Both the position numbers and the translations under genes were made by a program. A stretch of DNA of 64,000 bases from Cyclobacteriaceae bacterium (lineage in GTDB: Bacteria; Bacteroidota; Bacteroidia; Cytophagales; Cyclobacteriaceae): positions 34,301 to 98,300 of the forward strand of contig JALHRJ010000013.1 of NCBI GenBank assembly GCA_022841475.1, given 5' to 3'. Below are positions 37,300 through 46,620 of this stretch, piece by piece; within the stretch, counting starts at the first letter, position 1; each line of letters begins with the position of its first letter. The notes below the pieces were generated by a model. It was not told the origin of the DNA and did no database searches. It saw only the letters and a program-made list of their open reading frames with translations.

Positions 37300-38382
37300 T
37301 TACTTAATAATCTCATTCAATTTCGCCCAGAGATCATTCTGAAAAGTGTAGGGTACCAAACCGGTATCGGGGGCATCACCTACACGCACAACCACCAATT
37401 GTTGTGACGGCACCACATTAATCAGTTGCCCGTTTTTGCCCATGGCCGCAAACATATCCGCAGGTGCATTGGGACTAATCGAGTCATTGATTTTAAGCTG
37501 ACCGGGTGCCGGCAACAGGTATGAAGACTTACCATTGAGCCAGGTTAAATACCCATAAGAAGGATTCATCGATTGTGAAGGAGTACTCATCACGGTTACA
37601 AAAGTTTCCGGTACAACCAGCGTTTTATCCCACGTGCCTTTGTTCAGCAATAACAATCCAAAGCGGGCCATCGACCGGGGCGTACTATAATATACATTGT
37701 TATCACCGGTTTGAATGTACTGTCCATCCATGCCGGTTTTAGATTTCAATTCATCTGTTAAATAGTTGTTGAGCGTTTTGCCTGTGGCATTCGCAATCAC
37801 ACCATCTAATAAAGTATAGGGAGCATTGTGGTAAGCCCAGCGCGTGCCGGGCTCGTCTTTATAAATCAAACACGTTGGGTCTGTGCAATCGCGGTTAGCC
37901 ACACCATCATCCAACCCCGTGGTCATGGTAAGTTGATGCCGCACCGTGATGTTATTTTCCTGCGCTGGTGTAAGACTCGTCCAGTCGGTGCCCAGGTAGT
38001 CCGAAGATTTTGCGGACAGATTAATTTTTCCCTGTGCTTCAGCGATACCAACAACCGCAGCCGTTAATGTTTTGCCGGCAGAGGCCCAATACCAGTTGCT
38101 GCTTGCAGTAAAATCCAATGTAGTATTTACGAGTTGTTTACCCGCATATTTTTCAATCACTATTTTTCCGTCTTTCAAAACCAATATCGCCCGGGTATTG
38201 GTGCTGGTCATAAAGGCATCGAGTTCTGCAATTTTTGTTGTGTTCCAGCCCAGGCTTGCCGGTGTCGATGTTTCCCACGTACTGCCAGCAATAGGTGGAA
38301 AGTAAAGTGATGTACTGGGCAGTGGTTCTGGTTCGCTGCAACCACACGCGACTAAGGTCATTAAAAAAATAAGTTGACGCAT
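37300..38382 (-). CDS. Beta-lactamase-family serine hydrolase, lipoprotein
   Basis: 360 residues. The N-terminus LIFLMTLVACGC gives a lipobox at Cys13. The penicillin-binding fold is marked by Ser101-A-G-Lys104 (SxxK, WYWASAGKT) and Tyr184-H-Asn186 (YxN, RWAYHNAPY). Late strands include NVVPSQQLVVVRVGD, near where the third motif would be. Such class C-like hydrolases include esterases, D-aminopeptidases and peptidases; resistance to beta-lactams cannot be inferred. It is probably anchored in the periplasm or on the surface. No operon partner. Confidence 0.88.
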   Translation of the reverse strand: MRQLIFLMTLVACGCSEPEPLPSTSLYFPPIAGSTWETSTPASLGWNTTKIAELDAFMTSTNTRAILVLKDGKIVIEKYAGKQLVNTTLDFTASSNWYWASAGKTLTAAVVGIAEAQGKINLSAKSSDYLGTDWTSLTPAQENNITVRHQLTMTTGLDDGVANRDCTDPTCLIYKDEPGTRWAYHNAPYTLLDGVIANATGKTLNNYLTDELKSKTGMDGQYIQTGDNNVYYSTPRSMARFGLLLLNKGTWDKTLVVPETFVTVMSTPSQSMNPSYGYLTWLNGKSSYLLPAPGQLKINDSISPNAPADMFAAMGKNGQLINVVPSQQLVVVRVGDAPDTGLVPYTFQNDLWAKLNEIIK

Positions 38383-38462
38383 GAGATAAAGGTACGATAT
38401 CGTAGGCTAATACTTAACTAAAATGATGTCAAGTTGTTTGGAACCAGCTCAGGTATTGCCAT

Positions 38463-38490
38463 AAAAAAAAGAGATGCCTCGCGACATCTC
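38463..38490 (-). terminator. Rho-independent terminator of the split-HipA operon
   Basis: On the minus strand GAGATG (38485-38490) pairs with CATCTC (38471-38476) around an 8-nt loop, followed by eight T residues (38470-38463). It begins 25 nt after the HipS-like stop, showing that the two-gene unit is transcribed as one block. Confidence 0.85.
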
Positions 38491-38514
38491 CTACAATATG
38501 ATCTACTTAAAATC

Positions 38515-38913
38515 CTATGCCATTTCTGGCACCAGCGTAAAGGGACTAGTAATACTTGTCTTACCAAAGCGTTTCAAAAGTGCTGCTTCATCATCTTCAT
38601 TAATCTTTTCCTTGCGCAACAATTCTTTTACGGCTGGCTGACTCAACCCAGGAATACGACTTAAGAAGAACGGCCATAATTCATCAGAGCGATACGTTTT
38701 GTTCGTATCCGGAAAATCAATCATGGCCTGAATTTCAGTCTGACTTTTAAATTCATCTGAATACTTGAAAACCCACTCACCATCTTTAAAAGTTAGCGTG
38801 CCTATTTCCAATTCCTTATAGCCAAGCTCAAATTTCTCATGACTTTGTGCCTGAGTTTTCGTCCTTGCCATTCCTAATGGCTCTTTAAATAAACCTTTCA
38901 ACACGGATAACAT
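38515..38913 (-). CDS. HipS-like protein (HipA N-terminal domain alone)
   Basis: 132 residues. The core matches the HipA N-terminal (couple_hipA, PF13657) pattern: LEIGTLTFKDGEWVFKYSDE, then a DFPD turn, SDELWPFFLSRIPGLSQP and GKTSITSPFTL. The start ATG at 38913 is preceded by AAGGAGGAAGT, an unusually strong Shine-Dalgarno for this phylum. It follows the kinase stop by 13 nt on the same strand. In the known HipBST system of E. coli, HipS resembles the missing N-subdomain of HipA and neutralises the HipT kinase; by analogy this could be the antitoxin. Gene order here is reversed (kinase first). Met15 is an alternative start. Confidence 0.7.
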   Translation of the reverse strand: MLSVLKGLFKEPLGMARTKTQAQSHEKFELGYKELEIGTLTFKDGEWVFKYSDEFKSQTEIQAMIDFPDTNKTYRSDELWPFFLSRIPGLSQPAVKELLRKEKINEDDEAALLKRFGKTSITSPFTLVPEMA

Positions 38914-38926
38914 ACTTCCTCCTTAT

Positions 38927-39922
38927 TTAAATTACTTTTCTAATTTCTTCAATTCTACGTTCAAGACAACGATTTACCACATAAATTCTTTCGGGACTCA
39001 ACAGTCCATGAAACTCATCATGAATCAGCGCTTCGCATTTTCTAATATTATCATCCGAAAATAGGTCATGAATGCTTTCTCTCTTAATCCCAAAATTATA
39101 TTTGGCAATTTGCTCGACAAGCCGAATATGATTTATATCGACCTCACTATCCCATCCTATCTTAGGACTGGAACCGGTAATGTACTTTTTAATCTGAGCT
39201 TCAAGTTCTTTAGAATTCTTGCTCAAAGATACAATTTTTTGCTCTTGATAGTTCCAGAATAAACCACGGGCGGTGTCATAGACGGGCGAAAAGTAGGGTG
39301 TTTGCCTACCCTTAACGTCCGTTATCACACCCCAATTATAGAAGTGGCGATCATTATTACCAACCCACGCATCAAAAAGAAGCATTTTAATCAGGTCTTC
39401 TAAAATCTGATCGGCATGAATGGGAAAGAATTTTAAGATCGCCTTTTGAGTAGTCTGGAGAGTCAATAATTCCTTGGCAAGTTTGTTCTTCTCTATTTCC
39501 TCTACAAAATCCTGATCGTCACCAAAATACCCGGCATAAATCTGGGCACCATGTACCAACGATTGATCAGGAGCCAAAAAGTACTTGCTCAAAAAACGGA
39601 TTTGAGAGCCTCCGTAGGCCAACTTTGATGCGGCCATGCGAATACCCAATGTTTCACCTAATCGATTCAAAAGATATTCGGTAATGGATTCAATTGGGTA
39701 CCACTTATGTCCGGTCTTTGCAATGAAGGCTGGCCACTTGTTGGGGTGGCGTTTTGTTGCTTCACCATATTCATAGTGCTTTATAAATTTTTTAGGTGCA
39801 TCACCCGAAACAGGTTGGTCTGTCACATAGTACTGATGCTTTTTAAGAATCTCAATCTTACCTAAACCAGCACGAAAGCCCGAGTAATTTTCGATCTTGT
39901 CTGGCTGTAAATATTTTTTCAT
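38927..39922 (-). CDS. HipA-like (HipT-type) Ser/Thr protein kinase lacking the HipA N-terminal subdomain
   Basis: 331 residues, shorter than full HipA (about 440). Kinase landmarks: Lys69 in AFIAKTGHKW (ATP contact), ESITEYLLNRLGETLG, the catalytic loop DAWVGNNDRHFYNWG (Asp191 as base, Asn196) and PVYDTARGLFW with Asp216 as metal ligand. The order agrees with the HipA_C fold. E. coli HipA and HipT phosphorylate aminoacyl-tRNA synthetases; the target here is unknown. The HipA N-subdomain is supplied by the next gene. No helix-turn-helix HipB gene lies in the 119 nt upstream or nearby, which is unusual for hip loci. All main catalytic residues appear present, so it is probably active. Confidence 0.75.
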   Translation of the reverse strand: MKKYLQPDKIENYSGFRAGLGKIEILKKHQYYVTDQPVSGDAPKKFIKHYEYGEATKRHPNKWPAFIAKTGHKWYPIESITEYLLNRLGETLGIRMAASKLAYGGSQIRFLSKYFLAPDQSLVHGAQIYAGYFGDDQDFVEEIEKNKLAKELLTLQTTQKAILKFFPIHADQILEDLIKMLLFDAWVGNNDRHFYNWGVITDVKGRQTPYFSPVYDTARGLFWNYQEQKIVSLSKNSKELEAQIKKYITGSSPKIGWDSEVDINHIRLVEQIAKYNFGIKRESIHDLFSDDNIRKCEALIHDEFHGLLSPERIYVVNRCLERRIEEIRKVI

Positions 39923-40044
39923 CAGTAACTAATCTCTACTTTTTAAAAAACACCCTTAAATAGGCGAATTTTTATTAATTTTCAACATCCCGGGTGCGCG
40001 GCAGAATCCAATAGGTAAATATTATCGAGGCTTAAACTGTATTG

Positions 40045-40791
40045 ATGTCAACCAAATTCTTTACCAACTCTAACGATAACACCCTCTTTGAAAAGTTTAA
40101 AGGCGTATTTACCTATTCCAAGGTGGCGGCTTTCGATGCTTTGGTTGGTTACTTCCGTTCCTCAGGTTATTTCCGAATTCGTCAGTATTTGAAAGAAGTC
40201 AACCAAATAAGAATCCTTGTAGGGATTAATGTAGATAACTTAATAGGTGATGCCGCTGTAAAAGGTCTTGAGTTTAAATTCAATGCCAATGAAACCAGAG
40301 ATGAATTCTTCAAACGACTCAAGGAAGATATTCAAGGTGCTGATTATTCTAAAGATGTTGAAGAGGGAATCTTAGAATTTATCCATGACGTAAGCGCTGG
40401 TAAAATTCAGATCAAAGCTCATCCAGACAAAAATATCCATGCCAAGATTTACATCTTTAGACCAGAACCATTCAACTCACATAACAGCGGGTCAGTAATT
40501 ACTGGTTCAAGCAATCTTACTTTACCTGGCCTCGAAACCAATTTCGAATTCAACGTTGATCTTCGCGATTTTGATGATGTCGTTTTTGCAACCAAAACCT
40601 TTGATGAACTTTGGAGTGAAGCAATCGATATCAATCCGGAAGATGTAGAAGCAACAAAAGATGCTACTTATTTGAATGAAGACTTTACACCGTTTGAAAT
40701 CTACATCAAGTTTCTGATTGAATATTTTGGTAGAAGCATCGAATATGATCCTGAGTCAATTGAAGATCAAAAGTTGTCATTTCGAAAATGA
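40045..40791 (+). pseudogene. 3'-truncated PLD-like N-terminus of a defence-type helicase
   Basis: 248 residues from ATG 40045 (a TTG just upstream is not needed). MSTKFFTNSNDNTLFEKFKG and DALVGYFRSSGYFRIRQYL match the start of roughly 1100-residue proteins with a PLD nuclease-like domain fused to a SNF2/DEAD helicase. The PLD motif is H132-A-K134 followed by GSSNLT. The frame stops after FEIYIKFLIEYFGRS and DQKLSFRK, about where the helicase part (ATP-binding region) begins in relatives. No helicase sequence follows in any frame before the next gene at 40859. I read it as a truncated remnant of a restriction or defence gene; a functional short PLD protein is possible. Confidence 0.65.
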
Positions 40792-40858
40792 TAAAATGCC
40801 GTACATGCCAATATTCTAAACTTCTGAAACATTTAACTGATCCACCCGCAGCGTTTAG

Positions 40859-42487
40859 TTAGTTTGACCGCACAATAATTTTTATAAGCTCACCGGGAGT
40901 TTTCAACAGGTACAATCCGGAGACAACATTAAGTTGAACTGCGTTTTCTCCTTCCTCTAATATTCCGTAGTCTACCATTGAACCGAGGGTATTGAACAAT
41001 GTATACGGCTGTCTCTTGCCAGCATTCAGAATGACAACGGATCCGTTGGTAGGGTTTGGATAAAAAGTGATTTTTGATTCATTGGTTTTAGAAACAGAAG
41101 TAGTGAGATCACATTCTCCAACCATATTTTGATCCAGCCAGGCTATGCGGGTATGAATCCAGGATTTTAAATTAAGCAGTTCGCCATGATAGGTGGTTGC
41201 GATGGGTTCCACTTCAGGCGCTCCATTATTTTTACCCAGTTCCGGAAATTTTGCAAAGTGGCGCTTTTGTGGCGCATCGAGGGCCACCTCTACCGAATCG
41301 ATGTAATCAAATATTTTATCCTCGGATAGTATGGAGTTCCTCAACAATTTCCATCGGCAATTTACAGCATTGGCAAAATGAGGATCTTGCAGCAATCGTT
41401 TAAACCATCCAAAAGACAAAGCATCTGCTTCACAATCTACAATCTTATAACTCCAACCAGAGCCATCGGTATTGCTGAATTCTGGGCAGTCATAAATATT
41501 CTTCCATGCCCAATCAAAATCCCAAACGGGCCCGGCCTCCATCTTACCGCCCTTGTCCCACCGGTTTTTATGCCAGTATGAACTCTTCTTGTTACCATCT
41601 ACGTTGCGCGATAGTTCGTTTATTAAAAAGTAGTCCATAAAAGATGTTTGACTTATGAATTTCCTGTATCCCACGATAGGGTCAGCAAAATTGCTGCTGT
41701 ACAGCGCAGTCTCCAGACTATCCATATAGCTCATAATGTAGGTGCGTTGTTGTGCTGTTATTTTATGCGTGGCCGGATACTCGTATAAGAAGTAGGGATG
41801 GTCGGTAGGAGCAAGCCCCACCGGATAATAGTTAGATGGCCAACCATGGGGTGGGTAATAAACATCGTTCTTTATGATGTACCCACCCGACACCTGAACT
41901 CCTGTATTGTCTGTGGCTGTAAGTTTTGAAATAGCCACCCGCGCTTTATCAACTTTTATTTTTTCGCTTAACAGGTAAATTCCAATGTATTCTCCATTCA
42001 GGGTTACTTCACAATGTTTCATGCGCACACCATAATGTCCCATTTCTGAAAACATTCTCTGGGGTATCGTGTTGCGTACAAAAGATTTCTCATTCCAGTT
42101 ATTAATCAATATCCAATCATGTTCTCGCGGCATGCCGAGAATTACAACATTGGAATCCAGGGTGGCATTCATCATGGTTTTGATGTTGTATGATTTCTGC
42201 GGGTACCCCGATGAGGAAGCACCATGCACATCAATTTCGATGGCTCCACTCCAGATATTGGGCACATCATTAATGTTGGTTACCAGCCCATTTCCTTTAA
42301 AAGTGATTTCCATGACAGCGGTAATCTTTCCATCCATGGGAATGGGTTGCCCAAGTGTATTGATTTCAATGATCGGTAAAGTTGACTCCGCAAACGTTTG
42401 ACTAAAACCAGAAATGGGTAGCAGGAGCGCAAGCCAAAAAAACTTCTGGTGCCAGCAAGGAATTTGGTTAAGGAAGATTTTCATCAA
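40859..42487 (-). CDS. CotH-like kinase-fold protein with type IX secretion sorting domain
   Basis: 542 residues with an N-terminal signal segment (FFWLALLLPISGFSQTFA). The CotH region covers about 60-400: REHDWILINNWNEKSFVRN, VTLNGEYIGIYLLSEKIK, KNDVYYPP and GPVWDFDWAWKN (Asp pair typical of the metal-binding site). Spore-coat CotH is an atypical protein kinase, so surface protein phosphorylation is a possibility. The last 80 residues (ITFYPNPTNGSVVIL, then GLYLLKT near the end) are a type A T9SS C-terminal domain, predicting export and surface attachment. Divergent from the receptor gene at 42967. Confidence 0.9.
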   Translation of the reverse strand: MMKIFLNQIPCWHQKFFWLALLLPISGFSQTFAESTLPIIEINTLGQPIPMDGKITAVMEITFKGNGLVTNINDVPNIWSGAIEIDVHGASSSGYPQKSYNIKTMMNATLDSNVVILGMPREHDWILINNWNEKSFVRNTIPQRMFSEMGHYGVRMKHCEVTLNGEYIGIYLLSEKIKVDKARVAISKLTATDNTGVQVSGGYIIKNDVYYPPHGWPSNYYPVGLAPTDHPYFLYEYPATHKITAQQRTYIMSYMDSLETALYSSNFADPIVGYRKFISQTSFMDYFLINELSRNVDGNKKSSYWHKNRWDKGGKMEAGPVWDFDWAWKNIYDCPEFSNTDGSGWSYKIVDCEADALSFGWFKRLLQDPHFANAVNCRWKLLRNSILSEDKIFDYIDSVEVALDAPQKRHFAKFPELGKNNGAPEVEPIATTYHGELLNLKSWIHTRIAWLDQNMVGECDLTTSVSKTNESKITFYPNPTNGSVVILNAGKRQPYTLFNTLGSMVDYGILEEGENAVQLNVVSGLYLLKTPGELIKIIVRSN

Positions 42488-42792
42488 TTAAACAGCCTCT
42501 TATGATTACACGCTTCGGCCCGGCAGAATCGAATTTTATTTTCCTAGCGGGCAAATCCGAATGTGAATAACGGTTATAGCAAAGCTGAATTCAATGATGA
42601 AAATCTGACTTTTATATATCTTTAATCATCACGGAGCAATTTCACTTGCTATCACGTACTGAGACCGGATTGAACAATTTACAAGTATATTCAGTGGCGC
42701 GTTGCGACAACACCAAAAACATAAATTTTAGCAATTGCGAAGTCTTGCGGTGCTGCTATTTTTGATTCATTATACATTACATGTTAATTCAC

Positions 42793-42806
42793 CTTCAACG
42801 TTGAAG
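42793..42806. promoter_or_regulatory. 14-bp perfect palindrome, candidate operator
   Basis: CTTCAACGTTGAAG is self-complementary over all 14 bases. It is flanked by two direct copies of CATGTTA (about 42780 and 42810). It lies about 160 nt before the receptor ATG and upstream of the candidate promoter, so it could bind a dimeric regulator. Confidence 0.35.
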
Positions 42807-42845
42807 TTGCATGTTAGTGATTCAATCCTTTCTTTTCATCATTGG

Positions 42846-42879
42846 TTGACAAGAGCATGTTACCGTTAAAATAACTTTA
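42846..42879 (+). promoter_or_regulatory. Candidate promoter of the receptor gene
   Basis: TTG at 42846-42848, a 23-nt spacer and TAACTTTA at 42872-42879 (one mismatch to TAnnTTTG). It would give an 80-90 nt leader before the ATG at 42967. Confidence 0.35.
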
Positions 42880-42966
42880 GCGTAAAAGAAAGCTGATGAG
42901 CTTTGATTTGCAGGCATCGGGCACTTTTTTTGTACGAGTAATGGATTTTCACCTTAATTCGTTCTG

Positions 42967-45727
42967 ATGAAGATATCATGCCTTGCGTTATTTCTGATTT
43001 TTCAATTCACCACCGACATTTTTGCGCAAAGCAGAGAGGTTGCGGGTAGGGTTAAAAGCAAAAGTGACCAGCTTGGCCTTCCTGGTGCTACCGTGATGCT
43101 GATAAAAGAATCTGAGACTTCTACCAAAACATCCAACGGCACGGTAACAGAAATTGATGGAGATTTTAGATTTGAAGACGTATCAACGGGTTCGTACACA
43201 CTTATTATTTCATTTATTGGGTTTGCCACGCGCGAAATTGATCTCACAGTAGGTGAGGAGTCTGTAAACCTTGGGGTGATCATGCTGTCGGAGGAAAGCA
43301 CTACACTTGAATCGGTGGTAGTAGTGGGTGAGATTGCACCGGGCCAGCAAAGATCCGATACTACGGAGTTCAATGCCGAAGCATTCAAAACCGCTCGTGA
43401 TGCATCCTCACAGGATCTTGTAGAAAAAATTCCAGGCATCGAGATGGTGGGCGGCCGCATTCAGGCCCAGGGCGAAAACGTGGAGCAAATTCTTATTGAC
43501 GGAAAACCTTTCTTTGGTACGGATGTGAATGCTGCGCTTCAAAGCCTTCCTGCGGATGCAGTCTCCAGCATTCAGGTCTTTGATCAGTTGAGTGACAAAT
43601 CCATATTGAGTGGCTTCGATGACGGAGAGCGTATCCGAACCATCAACATCATCACCAAATCAAATAGAAAAAAGGGAGTGTTCGGAAAAGCAACGGGCGG
43701 CTATGGCACCAACGATCGGTATATGGCTGCAGCCAGCATAAATTTTTTTGATGGCGACCGAAGAATTACCACCACCGGATTAAGTAACAATATTAACACG
43801 TTAAGCTTTTCCGCAGACCCGAACAGCGAAGGTGAATCGAGGCCAGAGAATGGAATCATTAAAACTCACAGCGGGGGCATCAACTTTATCGATACCTGGA
43901 ACGGGAAGATGGACTTTACGGGGAGTTATTTCTACACTAATAGGGAGAATGAGAGAAGATTGTTTACGGTACGGGATTATGTATCGTCTGATTCGGGCCA
44001 GGTGTACACAGAAGATAATATAAACACCAACCTTAGTTATGAACACCGCGCAGATATCCGCTTTGATTACAAGATCAACAAACGCAACAGACTTATCGTA
44101 AGGCCTTCCATTTCCTTAAAGGACAACCGGCTGTCTTCCTTCTTTGTTGGAGACACCCGCACAGACAATGCTCCTCTTAACGAAACAGAAAACGAAGCTC
44201 GCTCAGATAACACAGACAATGATTATCATAGCCGCATCAGCTTTGGTCATCAGTTTTTGAAACGCGGTCGCAGCATTACGCTTCGGCTCAATAACAGCTA
44301 TCACACAAACGTGGATGACGCCTACCGGGTAGCGACCAATGTATTTTTCGATGAGGTGCAAAATATAGAGTTACTGAATCAGTACACCAGCCTGGCGCGC
44401 ACGGGTATGTCGTGGGAAACCGGTTTTGCATACACAGAACCATTATCCACCCATGGTCAGCTTGAGTTTGAATATGAAATCGGCAACCGCATCAATGACT
44501 CGGATAAAAGAACCTATGATTTTGATGACGAAACCAATGACTATTCTCTCCTGAACACCGCAATCAGTAATACGTTTAAAAGTGATTATCTCACGCAGGA
44601 GACTGAACTTGGGTATCAGTACAAGAAAGACAAACTGGTTTTGCAGACAGAACTTGAGTATCAGCATGCACAGAAATGAACAGGTTTTTCCAGCGACTCT
44701 TTCTTTAAACAGAACCTTTCAAAGTTTACTGCCCTCAGCACGCCTCGAATACAAATTCAGCAATGATGCCAACTTTCAGTTTAATTACCGTACGTGGACA
44801 AATGAGCCCAACGTAACCCAATTACAAAATGTAATTGACAATCAAAATCCTTTGCAACTTCGAACTGGCAATCCAGACCTCGATCAATCATACAACTCGT
44901 GGCTGCGGGGACAGTATCGTTTCAATAATCCGGAGTCGGGTAAATCTTTTTATGCCTCCTTGCAGGGGAATTTCACCCGTAACTATATTGCGAACAGTAC
45001 GCTCATTGCAGAAACGCCCATACAAATTAACGATGACATTACGTTGGAAACCGGTGCCCAGTTAAGCAGGCCGGTAAATGTAGATGGCTACATGAACATC
45101 AGATCGTATTTCAATTATAGTCGCCCGTGGAAATTAATTAGCTCGAATGTAAGTTTTGGTGGTGGTGGCCGCTACTCACGGCAACCGGGCGTGATCAACA
45201 ATGTGTTGAACATTGCATCTACGCGCAACATCCGTGGAAGAGTGGGTATTAGCAGTAACATCAGTCCCCGAGTTGATTTTAATGTATCCACACAAAGCAG
45301 CTATAGTGTTGTTGAAAATTCTCTGCGCCCACAGCTCAATAATAATTTCTTCAATCAAAGCTCACGGGTGCGAATCAATTGGGTGATCTGGTCAGGGATA
45401 GTTTTCCGGACCGAACTGAATCATCAGCTAAACCGCGGATTGTCCGCAGGAGTGAACACAAATTTTGCGCTTTGGAATATGAGTTTAGGTAAGAAAGTGT
45501 TCAGGAACCAACTGGGCGAGGTGTCGCTATTGGTGTATGATTTGCTGAAGCAGAATAACAACGTGCGAAGGAATGTAAATGAAGTTTTTATTGAAGACAT
45601 ACGCTCGAATGTATTGCAGCAATATTTTATGCTAACGTTCACGTACAATATCCGGCACTTCACGGGCGGTGCCAAGCTGGATGATTTTATGGCGCCCGCT
45701 GAAAGGGGAAGAGAAAGGGATAATTAA
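42967..45727 (+). pseudogene. Outer-membrane beta-barrel receptor (CarboxypepD_reg, plug, PF14905-type barrel) broken by a frameshift
   Basis: The first frame (42967-44679, 570 residues) has a signal peptide, a carboxypeptidase-regulatory-like domain (about 22-110: GRVKSKSDQLGLPGATV), a TonB-plug-like domain (about 125-235: IPGIEMVGGRIQAQGENVEQ in part, ILIDGKPFFGTDVNAAL) and barrel strands. It stops at TGA 44677. The next frame continues without a gap in homology: QVFPATLSLNRTFQSLLPSAR and strands to NIRHFTGGAKLDDFM at 45727. An extra A in AAA (44674-44676) explains it: with two A residues the text would read CAG AAT GAA CAG and give about 920 residues. It may be a real mutation, a sequencing error, or less likely recoding. 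The likely role is uptake of or adhesion to a ligand. Confidence 0.8.
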
Positions 45728-45765
45728 TATTCGTGTTAAGACTTCTAATAACCGCCTGTTGGCGG

Positions 45766-45817
45766 ATCAGGATTGATTCCGTCATTTGTATTCAAAAAAT
45801 CCGTTCCCAATCCTGAT
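45766..45817. repeat. 10-bp inverted repeat with 32-nt loop after the receptor gene
   Basis: ATCAGGATTG (45766-45775) and CAATCCTGAT (45808-45817) are exact complements. A small GC hairpin (CCGCC/GGCGG, 45752-45765) lies directly before it. No T-run follows. Could be a transcript-end structure or a trace of a small mobile element. Confidence 0.4.
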
Positions 45818-45952
45818 TTACTATTAGGCCGCTCCACCAAGGAAGTAATCTCCACATGCGTTATTTGTTGTTACAAGAAAGAGTTTTGATTTCGGGTTAG
45901 GAACTCACAACAGTCTCCATAAAATCTGGTATGTTTTTAGCGCTACTACTGT

Positions 45953-46606
45953 ATGCAAACCAGTACCAACCGTACCGAATCCTTCAGCGATGGAGTGATG
46001 GCCATTATGATCACGATCATGGTGTTGGAATTAAAACTTCCTGATTTTAATGAGCGTCAAAATACGGAGGGTGTAAAAAATCATCTGCTTGATCTTATCC
46101 CGCATTTTGCCGCCTACATGTTAAGTTTCGTGATGATCGGAATTTTCTGGATGAGCCATCATCACTTGTTTCAACTGCTGGAGAAGACCAATAATTTTCT
46201 CATCCGGTTAAATATGTTGTTTCTTTTCTGGATCACCCTTATCCCGCTGGTTACCGGAATAGTAGGAACCAATCCTTTTCTGCCTGATTCGATTGCCATG
46301 TATGGTGGTGTCATGATGATGACAACCTTATCGCTGTCTTATATGCGAAGCTATACCTTAAAAAACATGATGGTGCACGCAGATGACGAAGTCAAATCGA
46401 AAGGAAATATATTCCGTGTATCCAAGGCAAGCAAAAAGAAAAGCTACATAGCTAGTATTTTTTATCTGGCTTCCATACCGCTATCTTTTGTAAATATTTA
46501 TTTGGCTTATACGTGCTTTGTTATTCCCATCATTTTGTTTTCAATGCCTACTCCAAAAGAGGAAGAAAAACTTGATAATACGATTATAGAAAGGAATAAA
46601 AATTAG
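45953..46606 (+). CDS. TMEM175-family (DUF1211) potassium channel-like membrane protein
   Basis: 217 residues. The N-terminal TM helix carries the family signature RTESFSDGVMAIMITIMVLEL in part (FSDGV-x-A-I). Further helices include FAAYMLSFVMIGIFWMSHHH and LNMLFLFWITLIPLVTGIVG, giving about six TM segments. Bacterial TMEM175 proteins form K+-selective channels as tetramers of single six-helix units. A charged C-terminal tail follows. It is convergent with the stress cluster that begins 15 nt away. Confidence 0.9.
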   Translation: MQTSTNRTESFSDGVMAIMITIMVLELKLPDFNERQNTEGVKNHLLDLIPHFAAYMLSFVMIGIFWMSHHHLFQLLEKTNNFLIRLNMLFLFWITLIPLVTGIVGTNPFLPDSIAMYGGVMMMTTLSLSYMRSYTLKNMMVHADDEVKSKGNIFRVSKASKKKSYIASIFYLASIPLSFVNIYLAYTCFVIPIILFSMPTPKEEEKLDNTIIERNKN

Positions 46607-46620
46607 GCCCGCTCATTATT

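Larger units (their letters stand above)
42488..42966. other. 479-bp divergent intergenic region
   Basis: Spacer between the CotH-like and outer-membrane receptor genes. It contains a perfect palindrome and a promoter-like site (both listed separately) and no credible ORF or RNA gene. Confidence 0.5.

Noticed and set aside
37300..38382. Beta-lactam resistance gene
   Set aside because: SxxK and YxN occur in all serine penicillin-binding-fold hydrolases; as a lipoprotein without a close class C pattern, resistance cannot be claimed.
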